A stretch of 41,344 nucleotides of DNA from Acidobacteriaceae bacterium (GCA_003139795.1 PLGM01000246.1:1-41344), one strand, 5' to 3'. Positions 20,570-29,154 are shown, counted from the stretch's first letter. The notes: a model not told the origin generated them from the sequence alone. Numbers and translations: made by a program.

Positions 20570-20598
20570 GGGCCGGAGCGCAATGCTCCGGCCCTTTT
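20570..20598 (+). terminator. Rho-independent terminator after the TonB-dependent receptor
   Basis: A perfect 10-bp stem, GGGCCGGAGC and GCTCCGGCCC, with a GCAAT loop is followed directly by TTTT and lies 24 bp after the receptor stop. It also sits just past the end of the convergent beta-mannosidase gene and could partly serve that strand, although the T-run there is poor. Confidence 0.85.
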
Positions 20599-20612
20599 GC
20601 TGCGTTGAGTAT

Positions 20613-23261
20613 TTACTTGCCCGCCGTCACCGCCGCAGGCTGATCGTCGCTTGCAAACGCATCCGTCAGCGAGATGACCTTCAACTGCGCCCTCAAATCA
20701 CTGAGAGAAGCCGCGCTCGTGGCCGCGATCTCCACCGTCTCTCCCGGCAACAGGTTGAAGTAATTGTCGGAGACCTTGACGTCGAGGTTGCCGAACGCGA
20801 GATACACGCTGCGCGCCAGCACCGGTGAGGTCACGCGGATCTTGTAGCTTCCCTTTTCACCCGTAGTCTCTACTTTGAGTACAGCCGGCTTCAAGTGAAT
20901 CTCCTTCACCGGCGCCAGGTAAGCCAGGTTGCGCGAGATTTCCGCTCCGCCCGTAGTCAGCTCGGCAACCGCAAACACGTGCGCCGTGTCGGCCGCGCCC
21001 GCATCGGTCAGTTTCTTCAGCGGCCAGTCCAGATAGACCTTGCTTGTAAGCGGCGCCACATCGACCGCGTGCGTCTCCTCCAGCAGCACCTTGCCGTCGA
21101 AGTCCATCAGCCGCACCCGAAGCGTCGCCGCCCTGGCCTCCGTCTTGTCGGAGACGATATAAACCTTCACTGAGCCGTCCTCAAGGTGCGGTGAGACCAG
21201 GATGGGCGCATAGAACCGCCGCGCATAATACTGCAGCGCCTTCCAGCGGCCGTAGTAGTCGATCGACGACCACGACGCCACCGGCCAGCAGTCGTTCAAC
21301 TGCCAGAAGATCGATCCCATTGTGTCCGGACGGCTGCGCCGGAAATTCTCCGCGCCAATCTTGATCCCCTCGGCCTGTAGAACTTGACTTACGTAGAGAA
21401 AGCTCGCAAAGTCCTTCGGCTCGGAATAATCCCTGAGGAGATAGTCGTGGATGATCGAATTGCCTTCATTGTTCTTCTGGTGAGCCAGCATCACCGGAGT
21501 GAGAATGCCGGTGCGATCCTCAGGCTGGGTAAAGCTCTCCACCGTGCGCATCTCGGGGAAGGACTGGAAGCCATACTCGGTCACAAACCGCCAGTGGTGC
21601 TTCTCGTACTCGCTGAAGGGCACGCGTCCGTGCCACACAGTCCAATCGTGCGCATCGCCGCTCTGATAGGTCTCGGTCAGGGGTTCGTAGTCCGCGCTGG
21701 GAGAACTGGGCCAATAAGGCGTTTCCGCGTCCAGCCGCGCCACCACCCTGGGCAGAATGCCGCTGAACTCGGTCAGGTAATCCTGCCAGATCAGCAGCCT
21801 CACTTCCGCCGGCAGCGTTGGCCGCGGACCCCAGTAGAACGCAGCCTCGGTCTCGTTGTTGCCGCACCACACCACGATGCTGGCGTGATTGCGCAACCGC
21901 CGCACCTGGTCCTCGGCTTCGGCCTCGATATTCAGCTTGAACGCATAGGTCCCCGGCTGCCAGTCGTTGCCGAACATGAAGTCCTGCCACACCATGATGC
22001 CCAGCTCGTCGCAGATGGAATAAAACTCGTCGGTTTCGTAGTAGCCGCCGCCCCAGTGGCGAATCATGTTCATGTTGGCGTCGCGCGCCGACTCCAGAAT
22101 CCGCCGGTAGTCGGCCGTGGTCACGCGATTGGGAAAGCTGTCGAAGGGAATCACGTCCGCGCCCTTGGCAAACACTGGAATCCCGTTCACCACCAGCTCG
22201 AACGACCGGCCCCACTTGTCCAGCTCACGATGCAACACGATGGAACGCAGGCCGGCCTTGGCTTTCCGCTCGGCAATCACTTGGCCGCCGGCGCCTGCTG
22301 GCCCACCCGTGCCCACCTGGGCGGCGAACTCATACAAAGGCTGTTCGCCGTAGCCGGCCGGATACCACAGCTTCGGCTGCCGAATCTCCACGGGAAGATC
22401 GAGCACATTGCGTCCGGCGTGAAGGCTCACCGTCTCAATCACCTTGACCGGCTTGCCGTCGTCGTTGTACTGCACGCTCACCGTGGCCGGGCCTGCGCTC
22501 GCGGCCTCCACTTCGACCTCTGCGTCCACGTGCGCCACTTCCCTGCTCACGTCCCGCTGCCGGATGGCAAAGTCCGCAATGCGCACCTTGTCCCACGCCT
22601 CCAGCCGCACCGGCCTCCAGATGCCGCTGGTCACAAACCGCGGCCCCCAGTCCCACCCATACTCATACGCCGCCTTGCGGATATAGGTTTTGTCCTCGGT
22701 CTTCGATTGCAGCCGGAGCGCGTCGCTGGCCGCCGCCTCTTGCGCCGCCTTGATGGGCGAAGGAAAAACCACCCGCAGCAGGTTCTTGCCTGTGTGCAGG
22801 TGGCCCTTCACCGGAACGCGCCACACGCGGAAGCTATTGTTCGCATTCAGCACCTCGGCGCCGTCCACATACACTTGCGAGGCCGCATCCAGCCCCTCGA
22901 AGACCAGGTCCACATTCGAGCGAGCCAGCAGTGCCGCCGTCACGTCGAAGTTCAGCCGGTACTCCCAGCTTTCATTCTCGATCCATTGCAACTTCGACTC
23001 GTTGTCGCGGAAGAACGGGTCGGCAATCTTCTTGTTGGCCAGCAGATCCAGGTGAACATCGCCGGGCACGGTGGCCGGCAGCCAGCCGCTCTCCGCCTCC
23101 TGCGCAGCCGCCGTAACCTGCCGGAACTCCCACCCGTGATCCAGGGCCAACGCTGCATTCTGCGCGGTCTTTCCCTGCGCGTGCGCCACTCCGCTCCCGA
23201 AACCGGCTGCCGCTCCAACCAGGGCGCAGCACACCGCTCCCCAGGCAATTGCCTTTCGCAT
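20613..23261 (-). CDS. Secreted glycoside hydrolase family 2 beta-mannosidase
   Basis: GH2 beta-mannosidases release mannose from the non-reducing end of beta-mannosides such as mannan fragments and N-glycan cores. ATG 23261 is chosen because GGAGAG lies just upstream and a signal peptide follows (RKAIAWGAVCCALVGAAAG to AHAQ). ATG 23291 is the alternative. The order is a jelly-roll (PATVPGDVHLDLLANKKI, KAAYEYGWDWGPRFVTSGIW), an Ig-like domain, then the TIM barrel. The predicted acid/base Glu is E470 in VVWCGNNETEAAF and the nucleophile E562 in FVTEYGFQSFPE. At 882 aa it is a full-length protein of this class. The signal peptide suggests a periplasmic enzyme. It is convergent with the TonB-dependent receptor, which could import the oligosaccharides, but the two are not an operon. 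Confidence 0.9.
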   Translation of the reverse strand: MRKAIAWGAVCCALVGAAAGFGSGVAHAQGKTAQNAALALDHGWEFRQVTAAAQEAESGWLPATVPGDVHLDLLANKKIADPFFRDNESKLQWIENESWEYRLNFDVTAALLARSNVDLVFEGLDAASQVYVDGAEVLNANNSFRVWRVPVKGHLHTGKNLLRVVFPSPIKAAQEAAASDALRLQSKTEDKTYIRKAAYEYGWDWGPRFVTSGIWRPVRLEAWDKVRIADFAIRQRDVSREVAHVDAEVEVEAASAGPATVSVQYNDDGKPVKVIETVSLHAGRNVLDLPVEIRQPKLWYPAGYGEQPLYEFAAQVGTGGPAGAGGQVIAERKAKAGLRSIVLHRELDKWGRSFELVVNGIPVFAKGADVIPFDSFPNRVTTADYRRILESARDANMNMIRHWGGGYYETDEFYSICDELGIMVWQDFMFGNDWQPGTYAFKLNIEAEAEDQVRRLRNHASIVVWCGNNETEAAFYWGPRPTLPAEVRLLIWQDYLTEFSGILPRVVARLDAETPYWPSSPSADYEPLTETYQSGDAHDWTVWHGRVPFSEYEKHHWRFVTEYGFQSFPEMRTVESFTQPEDRTGILTPVMLAHQKNNEGNSIIHDYLLRDYSEPKDFASFLYVSQVLQAEGIKIGAENFRRSRPDTMGSIFWQLNDCWPVASWSSIDYYGRWKALQYYARRFYAPILVSPHLEDGSVKVYIVSDKTEARAATLRVRLMDFDGKVLLEETHAVDVAPLTSKVYLDWPLKKLTDAGAADTAHVFAVAELTTGGAEISRNLAYLAPVKEIHLKPAVLKVETTGEKGSYKIRVTSPVLARSVYLAFGNLDVKVSDNYFNLLPGETVEIAATSAASLSDLRAQLKVISLTDAFASDDQPAAVTAGK

Positions 23262-23419
23262 GGCACTCTCCAAGGCCCTCCGCAAGGCCATTTTCAGCTC
23301 TTGCGGCGGCTCTCTCCAAAATTCGCTGATAAGGGTATCAGATTGACACTTTTGAGCGCCGCCGATGCCGGATTGTCCAAGAAAAGCCTGCAAGGAAGTG
23401 CATGAGCGCGCCAAACGGA

Positions 23420-24526
23420 TCATTGCCCGCGCTCCAGCAGCGTCCGGTAGAGCGCCTCCCACGAATCGGCCCTTGCATCCATGCTGAACTGCGTTGCGAT
23501 GCGTTCCCGCGACGCGCGTCCCAGCCTCTGCCGTTCTTCGGCGGTCCTCCGCATCAGCTCCAGCATCGCCCTCGCCAGCGCCTCCGAATCCCTGGCCGGC
23601 GCCACCACCCCCGCGTCTCCCACCAGTTCGCGCACGCCGCCCACATCGGTAGCCGCCACCGGCTTCTCCATGGCCATCGCCTCGCCCACAGCCAGCGGCA
23701 TTCCCTCCCACGCTGAACCCAGCACGAATCCGTCGGAAGCGTCGAGCAGAGCGGCCATATCCCGCCGCAGCCCAAGCCAGCGCACAGCATCATCCAAACC
23801 CAGCTCTGCCGCCAAAGCTCGAACCGTCAAGGCCTCCGCGCCGGCAGCCTCGCCTGCGATCCACAACCGCGCATCGGAGCGGGCAGCCCGCACCTCGGCA
23901 AAGGCCCGCAGCAGGTTCGAATAGTCCTTGGCCGGCGCGATGCGTCCCGCCGTGAGCCAGATGAATTCTCCCCTCGCGCCCATCCCGGTTCGCATCTGTG
24001 CCCGCCGCTCCGCACGGGGAGCAAACTCCGCGGTATCGATCCCGTTCGTCAAGACGACGCATTTGTATCGCGGCACGGCCTTGAGCCGCACAAATCGCTC
24101 CGCGGCCGCCTCGCTCACCGCGGTGGTGCGGCGGCTCAAGCCATCGGTCAGCCGGTAGGCCAGCATCCGCCTCCAGCCGCCTTCGTACACATTGTGAACC
24201 GTCGAGAGAACCGCCGGCCCCGGGACCAGGACCTTGAGCATCCGGGCCACAAAATTGGCATGAAAGCTGTGGCTATGAACCAGGTCCGGGTGGAATTCTT
24301 TCAGAAATCTCCGTCCCCGCGCCAACCCTGCCAGCACGCTAAACGGAGTCCTGCCCATCTCCAGGTGAACGGCGTCGAGCGTCGTCGGCCACTCCTCCTT
24401 GAGCCGCGGCCTCAGCACCATCAGCGCGACCGCATGGCCGCGCTCCGCCATCCGCCCCGCCATCGCCAACACCTGCCGTTCCGCTCCGCCCATGCCAAGC
24501 GAAGTGAGCACGTACACGATCCGCAT
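23420..24526 (-). CDS. Glycosyltransferase family 4 (GT-B fold)
   Basis: The 368-aa protein has the GT4 layout. The N-terminal Rossmann half begins IVYVLTSLGMGGAERQVLAMA, with DLVHSHSFHANFVARM. The C-terminal donor-binding half contains WLTAGRIAPAKDYSNLLRAFA and the E-x7-E motif GSAWEGMPLAVGEAMAMEKP. Such enzymes add sugars from nucleotide-sugars to lipid-linked or polysaccharide acceptors at the cytoplasmic face of the membrane. Donor and acceptor cannot be told from sequence. The ATG at 24526 starts the canonical N-terminus, and the long upstream frame is not supported. It lies 158 bp upstream of the beta-mannosidase on the same strand, and a shared transcript is possible. No other polysaccharide genes surround it. 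Confidence 0.9.
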   Translation of the reverse strand: MRIVYVLTSLGMGGAERQVLAMAGRMAERGHAVALMVLRPRLKEEWPTTLDAVHLEMGRTPFSVLAGLARGRRFLKEFHPDLVHSHSFHANFVARMLKVLVPGPAVLSTVHNVYEGGWRRMLAYRLTDGLSRRTTAVSEAAAERFVRLKAVPRYKCVVLTNGIDTAEFAPRAERRAQMRTGMGARGEFIWLTAGRIAPAKDYSNLLRAFAEVRAARSDARLWIAGEAAGAEALTVRALAAELGLDDAVRWLGLRRDMAALLDASDGFVLGSAWEGMPLAVGEAMAMEKPVAATDVGGVRELVGDAGVVAPARDSEALARAMLELMRRTAEERQRLGRASRERIATQFSMDARADSWEALYRTLLERGQ

Positions 24527-24705
24527 ATCACCCGGATTCCAAAAAGATTTTTGTGAAACGATGATAACGCGCGCGGCCAGGCTTTGTTCCTCCTGGTGAA
24601 CAACCAGGAAATCAGGCAACCTCAAGCCAAGAGAATGATGCAGACGAATTCGACCGGTGCCGCATAATTTCATGTATAGTTTGGCCATCCCCAGGGTAAC
24701 GCCGC

Positions 24706-25538
24706 ATGGACGAGCAACTGCCTGAAATCGATTCGGCCATTGCCGAGTACTACCGCCAGGCGCCCGAAGAACGCCGGCTTGAAGAGGGCGCATTCCTGCT
24801 TGAATCCTTGCGCACGCGCGAATTGATCGAGCGCCACGCACCGGCCTCACCGGCTACTGTCGTGGACATCGGCGGTGCAGCAGGAGCCTATGCGCTGTGG
24901 CTGGCGGAGGCAGGATACTCCGTTCATCTCCTGGACCCGATTCCGCGTCTGGTCGCCGAGGCCGAGCGGCGCAGCGTTGCCGCTCCCCGCCCGCTTGCCT
25001 CGTGTGCAGTGGGCGATGCGCGCAACCTGCCGTTTCCCGATCAGACGGCGGATCTGGTTCTGCTGCTGGGTCCGCTCTACCACTTGACCGCCGCTCAGGA
25101 TCGTGCCGGCGCGCTGGACGAGGCGGCGCGCGTTCTCAAGCCGGGCGGTTGCCTGTTTGCCGCCGCTGTCAGCCGCTGGGCTTCCGCTCTGGACGGCCTG
25201 GCGCGCGACCTGTTTGAGGACCCGCAGTTCGCCGCCATCGTCGCGCGGACCTGCGCGACGGTCAGCACCGCAATCTCTCCGGGCCTCTCGACTACTTCAC
25301 CACCGCCTACTTCCACCGGCCGGAGGATCTGCGCGCGGAAGTGCTGGACGCGGGGTTTGAGATGGTGGGGTTGTTTGGAATCGAGGGGCCGGGATGGATT
25401 CTTCCCGACGTTGCCGAGCGGTTGGCCGATGGCCGCCGTCGAGAGGATTTGCTGCGCGTGGCGCGCTGGCTCGAATCGGAGCCTACGATGCTGGCCGCCA
25501 GCGCACACATGCTTGCGGTAGCCCTCAAGCCTGCATAG
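24706..25538 (+). pseudogene. SAM-dependent class I methyltransferase, frameshifted
   Basis: A class I methyltransferase with motif I VVDIGGAAGAYALWLA, an acidic residue after strand 2 (VHLLDPIPRLV), motif NLPFPDQTADLVLLLGPLYHL, and the post-motif ARVLKPGGCLFAAAVS. Reading stays in one frame to about 25250 (DPQFAAIVAR). The family-like C-terminus (DLRDGQHRN, LDYFTTAYFHRPEDLRAEV, GIEGPGWILPD, and the end at 25536-25538) is in a different frame. One base is missing around 25249-25252. Restoring a G gives IVARDLRDG. As read, translation instead runs into unrelated sequence to 25521. It is either a real frameshift mutation or a sequence error. Substrate is unknown. A TATAGT box about 30 bases before the ATG may be its -10. 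Confidence 0.8.
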
Positions 25539-25683
25539 AGACGTCGCCCTGGAACCGCGCCGCCCCCTGGCCCGGCGCCGATTAACGCCGCGAAACTCTG
25601 CCCCGGACGCAACTTTTTTCGATTCAAAAGATTGTTTATACCCAAAACACAGATTGGGCTGTACAATCTCCACGAGGAGACCC

Positions 25684-26016
25684 ATGGCCGGAGATATTCA
25701 ACTTACGTGCAGCGATTGCGGGCAGGACTTCACCTTCACCGCTGCTGATCAGGCGTTCTTTCAGGAACGCGGTTACTCGACCCCGAAGCGTTGCAAGAAT
25801 TGCCGTCAGGCAAAGAAGAACGATCAGGGGGGCTCCGGCTACCGTTCGGCTCCGGCACAGGGAACACCTGTGATTTGTTCGGGTTGCGGCCAGCCTACAA
25901 CAGTGCCTTTTGAACCGCGTGGCGATCGCCCGGTCTTTTGCCGGGACTGCTACCAGGCGCGCAAGGGCAGCGGCGGTGGTGGCGGCGGCAGCTCGCGTGG
26001 CCGCGGCCGTTTCTAG
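25684..26016 (+). CDS. Small double zinc-ribbon protein
   Basis: The 110-aa cytoplasmic protein has two CxxC pairs per half. The first half has CSDCGQDFTFT with CKNC, and the second has CSGCGQPTTVPFEPRGDRP with CRDC, so two zinc-ribbons are likely. The C-terminus is a Gly/Ser/Arg tail (SSRGRGRF) suited to nucleic-acid contact. It matches a widespread small zinc-ribbon family of unknown function. ATG 25684 has a strong GAGGAG ribosome site. An open frame begins upstream at 25654 without support. A TACAAT at 25662-25667 may be its -10, although no good -35 is seen. An RNA- or DNA-binding role is inference only. Confidence 0.85.
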   Translation: MAGDIQLTCSDCGQDFTFTAADQAFFQERGYSTPKRCKNCRQAKKNDQGGSGYRSAPAQGTPVICSGCGQPTTVPFEPRGDRPVFCRDCYQARKGSGGGGGGSSRGRGRF

Positions 26017-26025
26017 TTTTTCGGC

Positions 26026-26054
26026 GGTCCGATGCCCGCACTGAGCATCGGACC
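26026..26054. terminator. Perfect 10-bp hairpin after the zinc-ribbon gene
   Basis: GGTCCGATGC and GCATCGGACC are separated by nine bases, ten bases after the stop codon. No T-run follows on either strand, so it may be a terminator without a U-tract, a 3'-end stabiliser, or an attenuating structure. A second structured stretch lies at 26082-26118 (GGCCGCG/CGCGGCC within an outer AGCCA/TGGCT pair). The rest of the 26017-26283 gap shows no gene. Confidence 0.4.
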
Positions 26055-26283
26055 ACGATTCCCATCCGGCAAGCTCAAGCAAGCCAGGTAGGCCGCGGCT
26101 GACGCGGCCCACTTGGCTACGCGCGTGTAGTGTGCTTCATTGCGGTTAATCCCTGCCTTGTGTGCGCCCCTGACCTCGAGTTCCACAAACCTCAAAAGCG
26201 CAGCCACCGCCAAAACGGCTGCCCTTTCGGCTGCCCCGGTCCGCGCACTGCGCCGGGGTTGCACAACCTGGGAATTTCCCCGG

Positions 26284-26327
26284 ATGTCCAATCATGAATG
26301 GACATTGCTCTTGCGGCCCGATAAACT
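26284..26327 (+). promoter_or_regulatory. Sigma70-like promoter with operator-like palindrome over the -35
   Basis: A -35 TGGACA (26299-26304) and -10 TAAACT (26322-26327) are separated by exactly 17 bases, 45 bp upstream of the ABC permease start. The -35 is the right arm of an inverted repeat ATGTCCA-N8-TGGACAT (26284-26305). A dimeric repressor bound there would block RNA polymerase. The regulator is not in the window. Confidence 0.5.
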
Positions 26328-26372
26328 GGCCCTTTGTTGAACGATGAACACCTGAGGACTGGCCCCACCATC

Positions 26373-26678
26373 ATGGTTTCCCAATTGTCCTTCAAAGGAT
26401 TTGCATGGAAGAACCTGTGGCGCAGGCGCCTGAGGACGCTGCTGACGCTGGGCGGGATCGCCATGGCCATCGGCGCATTTGTCGCTCTGGTCGGTTTCTC
26501 GCGCTCGTTTGAGCACGAATGGATGCGCATGTATGAAAGCAACGGCACCGCATCCCTTTCTCCGTGGCATCTGCTCGAGGCGCTTGGCATCGCCGTGCTC
26601 TCCGGACTGGCCGCCGGCGCCGTCCCCGCCTGGCACGGCGCGCATCTGTCCCCGGTGGAGGCCCTCCACTATGAATAG
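26373..26678 (+). CDS. FtsX/MacB-like ABC permease, internally deleted
   Basis: The first 55 or so residues match the N-terminus of MacB/LolC-type permeases (QLSFKGFAWKNLWRRRLRTLL, then the first membrane helix to FVALVGFSRSFE). The last 45 match the C-terminus (final helix LGIAVLSGLAAGAVPAW and GAHLSPVEALHYE). The roughly 250-300 residues in between, which hold the periplasmic domain and middle helices, are missing, and the join near YESNGT/ASLSPW keeps the frame. The product is about 101 aa with two helices. It overlaps the ATPase start by 8 bp, so the operon is otherwise intact. It could be a deletion pseudogene, an assembly collapse, or a mini-permease still pairing with the ATPase. ATG 26373 begins the family N-terminus; an upstream TTG at 26334 is unlikely. 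Confidence 0.7.
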   Translation: MVSQLSFKGFAWKNLWRRRLRTLLTLGGIAMAIGAFVALVGFSRSFEHEWMRMYESNGTASLSPWHLLEALGIAVLSGLAAGAVPAWHGAHLSPVEALHYE

Positions 26679-27348
26679 CCCGCAGCTTGAAGTCCGCAGC
26701 CTGTGCAAGAGCTACGACGAAGGACGCATCGAGGCCCTGCGCGGAGTCAGCCTTTCCATCGCCGCCGGGGAATACCTGACCATCAGCGGTCCCAGCGGCA
26801 GCGGCAAATCCACCTTGCTGCAACTGCTTGGCGGACTCGACATCCCCACCAGCGGCGAAGTCCTCTTTGAGAACGCGGCCCTGGGAACCGCCGTCGGTCT
26901 CGACGACTACAGAGCGCACCAGGTAGGATTCGTCTTTCAGGCTTTTTATCTGCTGCCCACCCTGCGCGCCATTGAAAACGTGCAGGCGCCTATGCTGGCG
27001 GTCTCTGAGAACTCGAATACCCGCGCCCAGCGAGCCGAGGCCCTGCTCCTCGAGATGGGCCTCGAACACCGCCTTTACCAGTATCCCAATGAACTGTCTG
27101 CCGGAGAACGCCAGCGCGTGGCCATTGCCCGTTCCCTGGCCAATCATCCCTCCATCCTGCTAGCCGACGAGCCCACCGGAAATCTCGACAGCGTTAACTC
27201 CGCGCGCATTATCGAGATGCTTATCGGCATTCAGAAGAAACGCGGCATGACGCTCATCGTCGTGACCCACGAGAACGAAATTGCCAACTCCGCGCCCCGG
27301 CACATTCGCATCCGGGACGGCCTCATCGACGAAAGGTTCGCATCATGA
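26671..27348 (+). CDS. ABC transporter ATPase, MacB/LolD type
   Basis: This is the ATP-hydrolysing subunit of a type VII (MacB/LolCDE-like) mechanotransmission transporter. Walker A is GPSGSGKST, the Q-loop VFQAFYLLPTL, the signature LSAGERQRVAIARSL, Walker B ILLADEPTGNLD, and the switch His VVTHE. The signature reads LSAGE instead of the commoner LSGGQ. The 225-aa length is normal, with all motifs intact. It overlaps the truncated permease by 8 bp and the LolA-like gene by 4 bp (ATGA at 27345). The substrate is unknown. The only permease beside it lacks its middle, so either the system is defective or another permease is used. Confidence 0.93.
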   Translation: MNSPQLEVRSLCKSYDEGRIEALRGVSLSIAAGEYLTISGPSGSGKSTLLQLLGGLDIPTSGEVLFENAALGTAVGLDDYRAHQVGFVFQAFYLLPTLRAIENVQAPMLAVSENSNTRAQRAEALLLEMGLEHRLYQYPNELSAGERQRVAIARSLANHPSILLADEPTGNLDSVNSARIIEMLIGIQKKRGMTLIVVTHENEIANSAPRHIRIRDGLIDERFAS

Positions 27349-28106
27349 AGCGCCCTTTCGTTGCCCTGGCCACGGCGCTGCTCTTCGCCATCCCCGCCAA
27401 CGCAAGCGACGCCCAAGCGGTGCTTACGGCTCCCCGGGAGCGCGTGCAGTCGGCAGACTATCGCGCCTCCGGACACCTCGTCCGGGTAGATCCCGGCGGC
27501 TCGCGCACCAGCTACGGAATTTCGATCAAGGCGCACTGGTTTCCCGGCGTGTTGCGCGTTCTGCTGGAGATTACCTCGCCTGCCGACGCGCGCGCCCACG
27601 TCCTGCTCGAGATGCGGCCCAGTGGCCAGAATATGATCAGAATTGCTCATCCCGGGGACACGGCACCAGCTACTCTGCCGTTTGAGAAGTGGAGCGAGGG
27701 CCCGCTCGGCATGGGATTCAGCTATGAAGATTTTCTCGAACAACAGTATTTCTGGCCCGGCCAGATTGTGTTGCAACAGACAACCTATGGCGCGCGCGAG
27801 TGCGATGTCCTGAAGAGCACGCCGGGCGCGGCGGATCGCACCCACTATGCCGAGATTCAGACCTGGCTCGACCACTCCATCGGCTTTCCCGTCTATGTCG
27901 AGAAGACGCTGAAAGGCATTGGGACGGTCAAGCAGTTCACCTACTTCGGCCTGCGGCAAACCGGCGGCGTCTGGTCGGCAAGCCAGGTGGAGGCCAAAAC
28001 CCGCGGCCACGCCGGCTCGACCCTCCTCATCGTCGACCGCGGCAGCGCCAAAGCAAACCTCGGCCTCGGGGATTTCAGCCCTGAGCAATTCACCCGCTTC
28101 CCCTGA
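27345..28106 (+). CDS. LolA-like periplasmic outer-membrane lipoprotein-sorting family protein
   Basis: The 253-aa protein has a signal peptide (KRPFVALATALLFAIPANA-SDAQ). The mature part is strand-rich with ADYRASGHLVRV, a central FSYEDFLEQQYFWPGQIVL and VEKTLKGIGTVKQFTYFGLR. This pattern is typical of the LolA/LolB/RseB half-barrel family often annotated as outer membrane lipoprotein-sorting protein. Such folds carry a lipid or lipoprotein through the periplasm. Its start overlaps the ABC ATPase, giving a permease-ATPase-carrier operon that parallels LolCDE-LolA, although true LolA is normally encoded elsewhere. The cargo is unknown. Confidence 0.75.
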   Translation: MKRPFVALATALLFAIPANASDAQAVLTAPRERVQSADYRASGHLVRVDPGGSRTSYGISIKAHWFPGVLRVLLEITSPADARAHVLLEMRPSGQNMIRIAHPGDTAPATLPFEKWSEGPLGMGFSYEDFLEQQYFWPGQIVLQQTTYGARECDVLKSTPGAADRTHYAEIQTWLDHSIGFPVYVEKTLKGIGTVKQFTYFGLRQTGGVWSASQVEAKTRGHAGSTLLIVDRGSAKANLGLGDFSPEQFTRFP

Positions 28107-28125
28107 GCTATCATTAGGATTGCGC

Positions 28126-29154
28126 ATGTACGTACTTTTCTGGATTCTCGCTTCCGTAGCGGCGCTCGTAGTCGCGGGGTTTCTGTATCAATGCATCGGC
28201 GGCCATCGCGACCGGCTGCGTTTTGCCTCGCCGGGTCGCTGGATCAAGATTGGACGCCGCTCCAGGCTCTACCTGCTTGAAAAGGGATCGGGCGGCCCCA
28301 CCGTGCTCTTTGAAGCTGGCATCGCTGCCACCAATCTCAACTGGTTTCACATCCAGGAAACCGTCTCCCGCTTCACCGGCACCGCATCCTATGATCGTGG
28401 CGGCCTTGGCTGGAGCAGCCCATCCCGCACCGCACGCACCCCCGGTAACATCGCCGTCGAGCTGCACGAGATGTTGCAGCGCGCTTGCATCAAACCGCCC
28501 TACATCCTGGTCGGCCACTCCTTCGGCGGACTGGTCATGCGCCGCTATGCGCTCCTCTTCCCTGAAGATGTGGCAGGCATTGTGCTGCTTGACCCCATGC
28601 GTTGCGAAGAATGGCCGCCACTGAACCCCAGCAAGCAATCCGAAATCGATCGCGGCAGGAGACTGTCCGGTTTCGCGATCCCCATTGCGCGATTCGGCCT
28701 GGCCCGCCTGGCCGTCACCTCGCTGCTCTGTCGCTCGGGCAAGATCTCAGGGCAACTGGCCGGCGCCGCTGGCAATGGCGGGCGCCATGTCCTGGACCGC
28801 GTCAAAGACGAAGTCGGAAAAATGCCCAGGGAAGTCTGGCCCATCGTCGCCGCTCACTGGTCCCGTCCCGGCTATTACGTCGGCATGCGCAGCCACGTTG
28901 AAGCCGTTCCCGACACTGTCCGCGAAATGCAGGACGCCGAACCCATCCGCGACATCCCCATCCTGGTTCTGACCCCCGGAAAATCCACGCCCCTCTCCGA
29001 TGAGCACCTTCGCCGCATCGGCGACAACGTGCAGCAGGTCATCGCCCCCTTGAGCGCCCATTGGATTCACCTCGACGAGCCCGACCTGGTCATCGATTCC
29101 ATCCGCGAGATGGTCGCCGCCGCCACCGCAGAGCCCGTCGCAGCCACGGTCTGA
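28126..29154 (+). CDS. Membrane-anchored alpha/beta hydrolase
   Basis: The ATG at 28126 follows an AGGA site, 20 bp after the LolA-like gene. The 342-aa product starts with a hydrophobic anchor (YVLFWILASVAALVVAGFLY). An alpha/beta-hydrolase domain follows: the early strand GPTVLFEAGIA, the oxyanion region YDRGGLGWSS, the nucleophile elbow GHSFGG (Ser132), a cap region about residues 170-260, an acid after ILVLTPGKS, and a late His in SAHWIHLDEPDLV. The catalytic triad therefore seems complete. Likely substrates are esters or lipids at the membrane; none can be named. It may be read with the ABC operon. It meets the next gene tail-to-tail with no gap. Confidence 0.85.
   Translation: MYVLFWILASVAALVVAGFLYQCIGGHRDRLRFASPGRWIKIGRRSRLYLLEKGSGGPTVLFEAGIAATNLNWFHIQETVSRFTGTASYDRGGLGWSSPSRTARTPGNIAVELHEMLQRACIKPPYILVGHSFGGLVMRRYALLFPEDVAGIVLLDPMRCEEWPPLNPSKQSEIDRGRRLSGFAIPIARFGLARLAVTSLLCRSGKISGQLAGAAGNGGRHVLDRVKDEVGKMPREVWPIVAAHWSRPGYYVGMRSHVEAVPDTVREMQDAEPIRDIPILVLTPGKSTPLSDEHLRRIGDNVQQVIAPLSAHWIHLDEPDLVIDSIREMVAAATAEPVAATV

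Noticed and set aside
20546..20613. TonB-dependent receptor and beta-mannosidase as one mannan-utilisation locus
   Set aside because: They are convergent and separated by a terminator; no SusD, transporter or other glycoside hydrolase is nearby.
21384..23405. 673-codon plus-strand frame opposite the beta-mannosidase
   Set aside because: His/Arg/Leu-rich shadow of the GH2 gene with no domain.
23262..23711. In-frame N-terminal extension of the beta-mannosidase up to 23711
   Set aside because: It lies antisense to the glycosyltransferase, is Gly/Arg-rich, and the signal peptide with its ribosome site begins at 23261.
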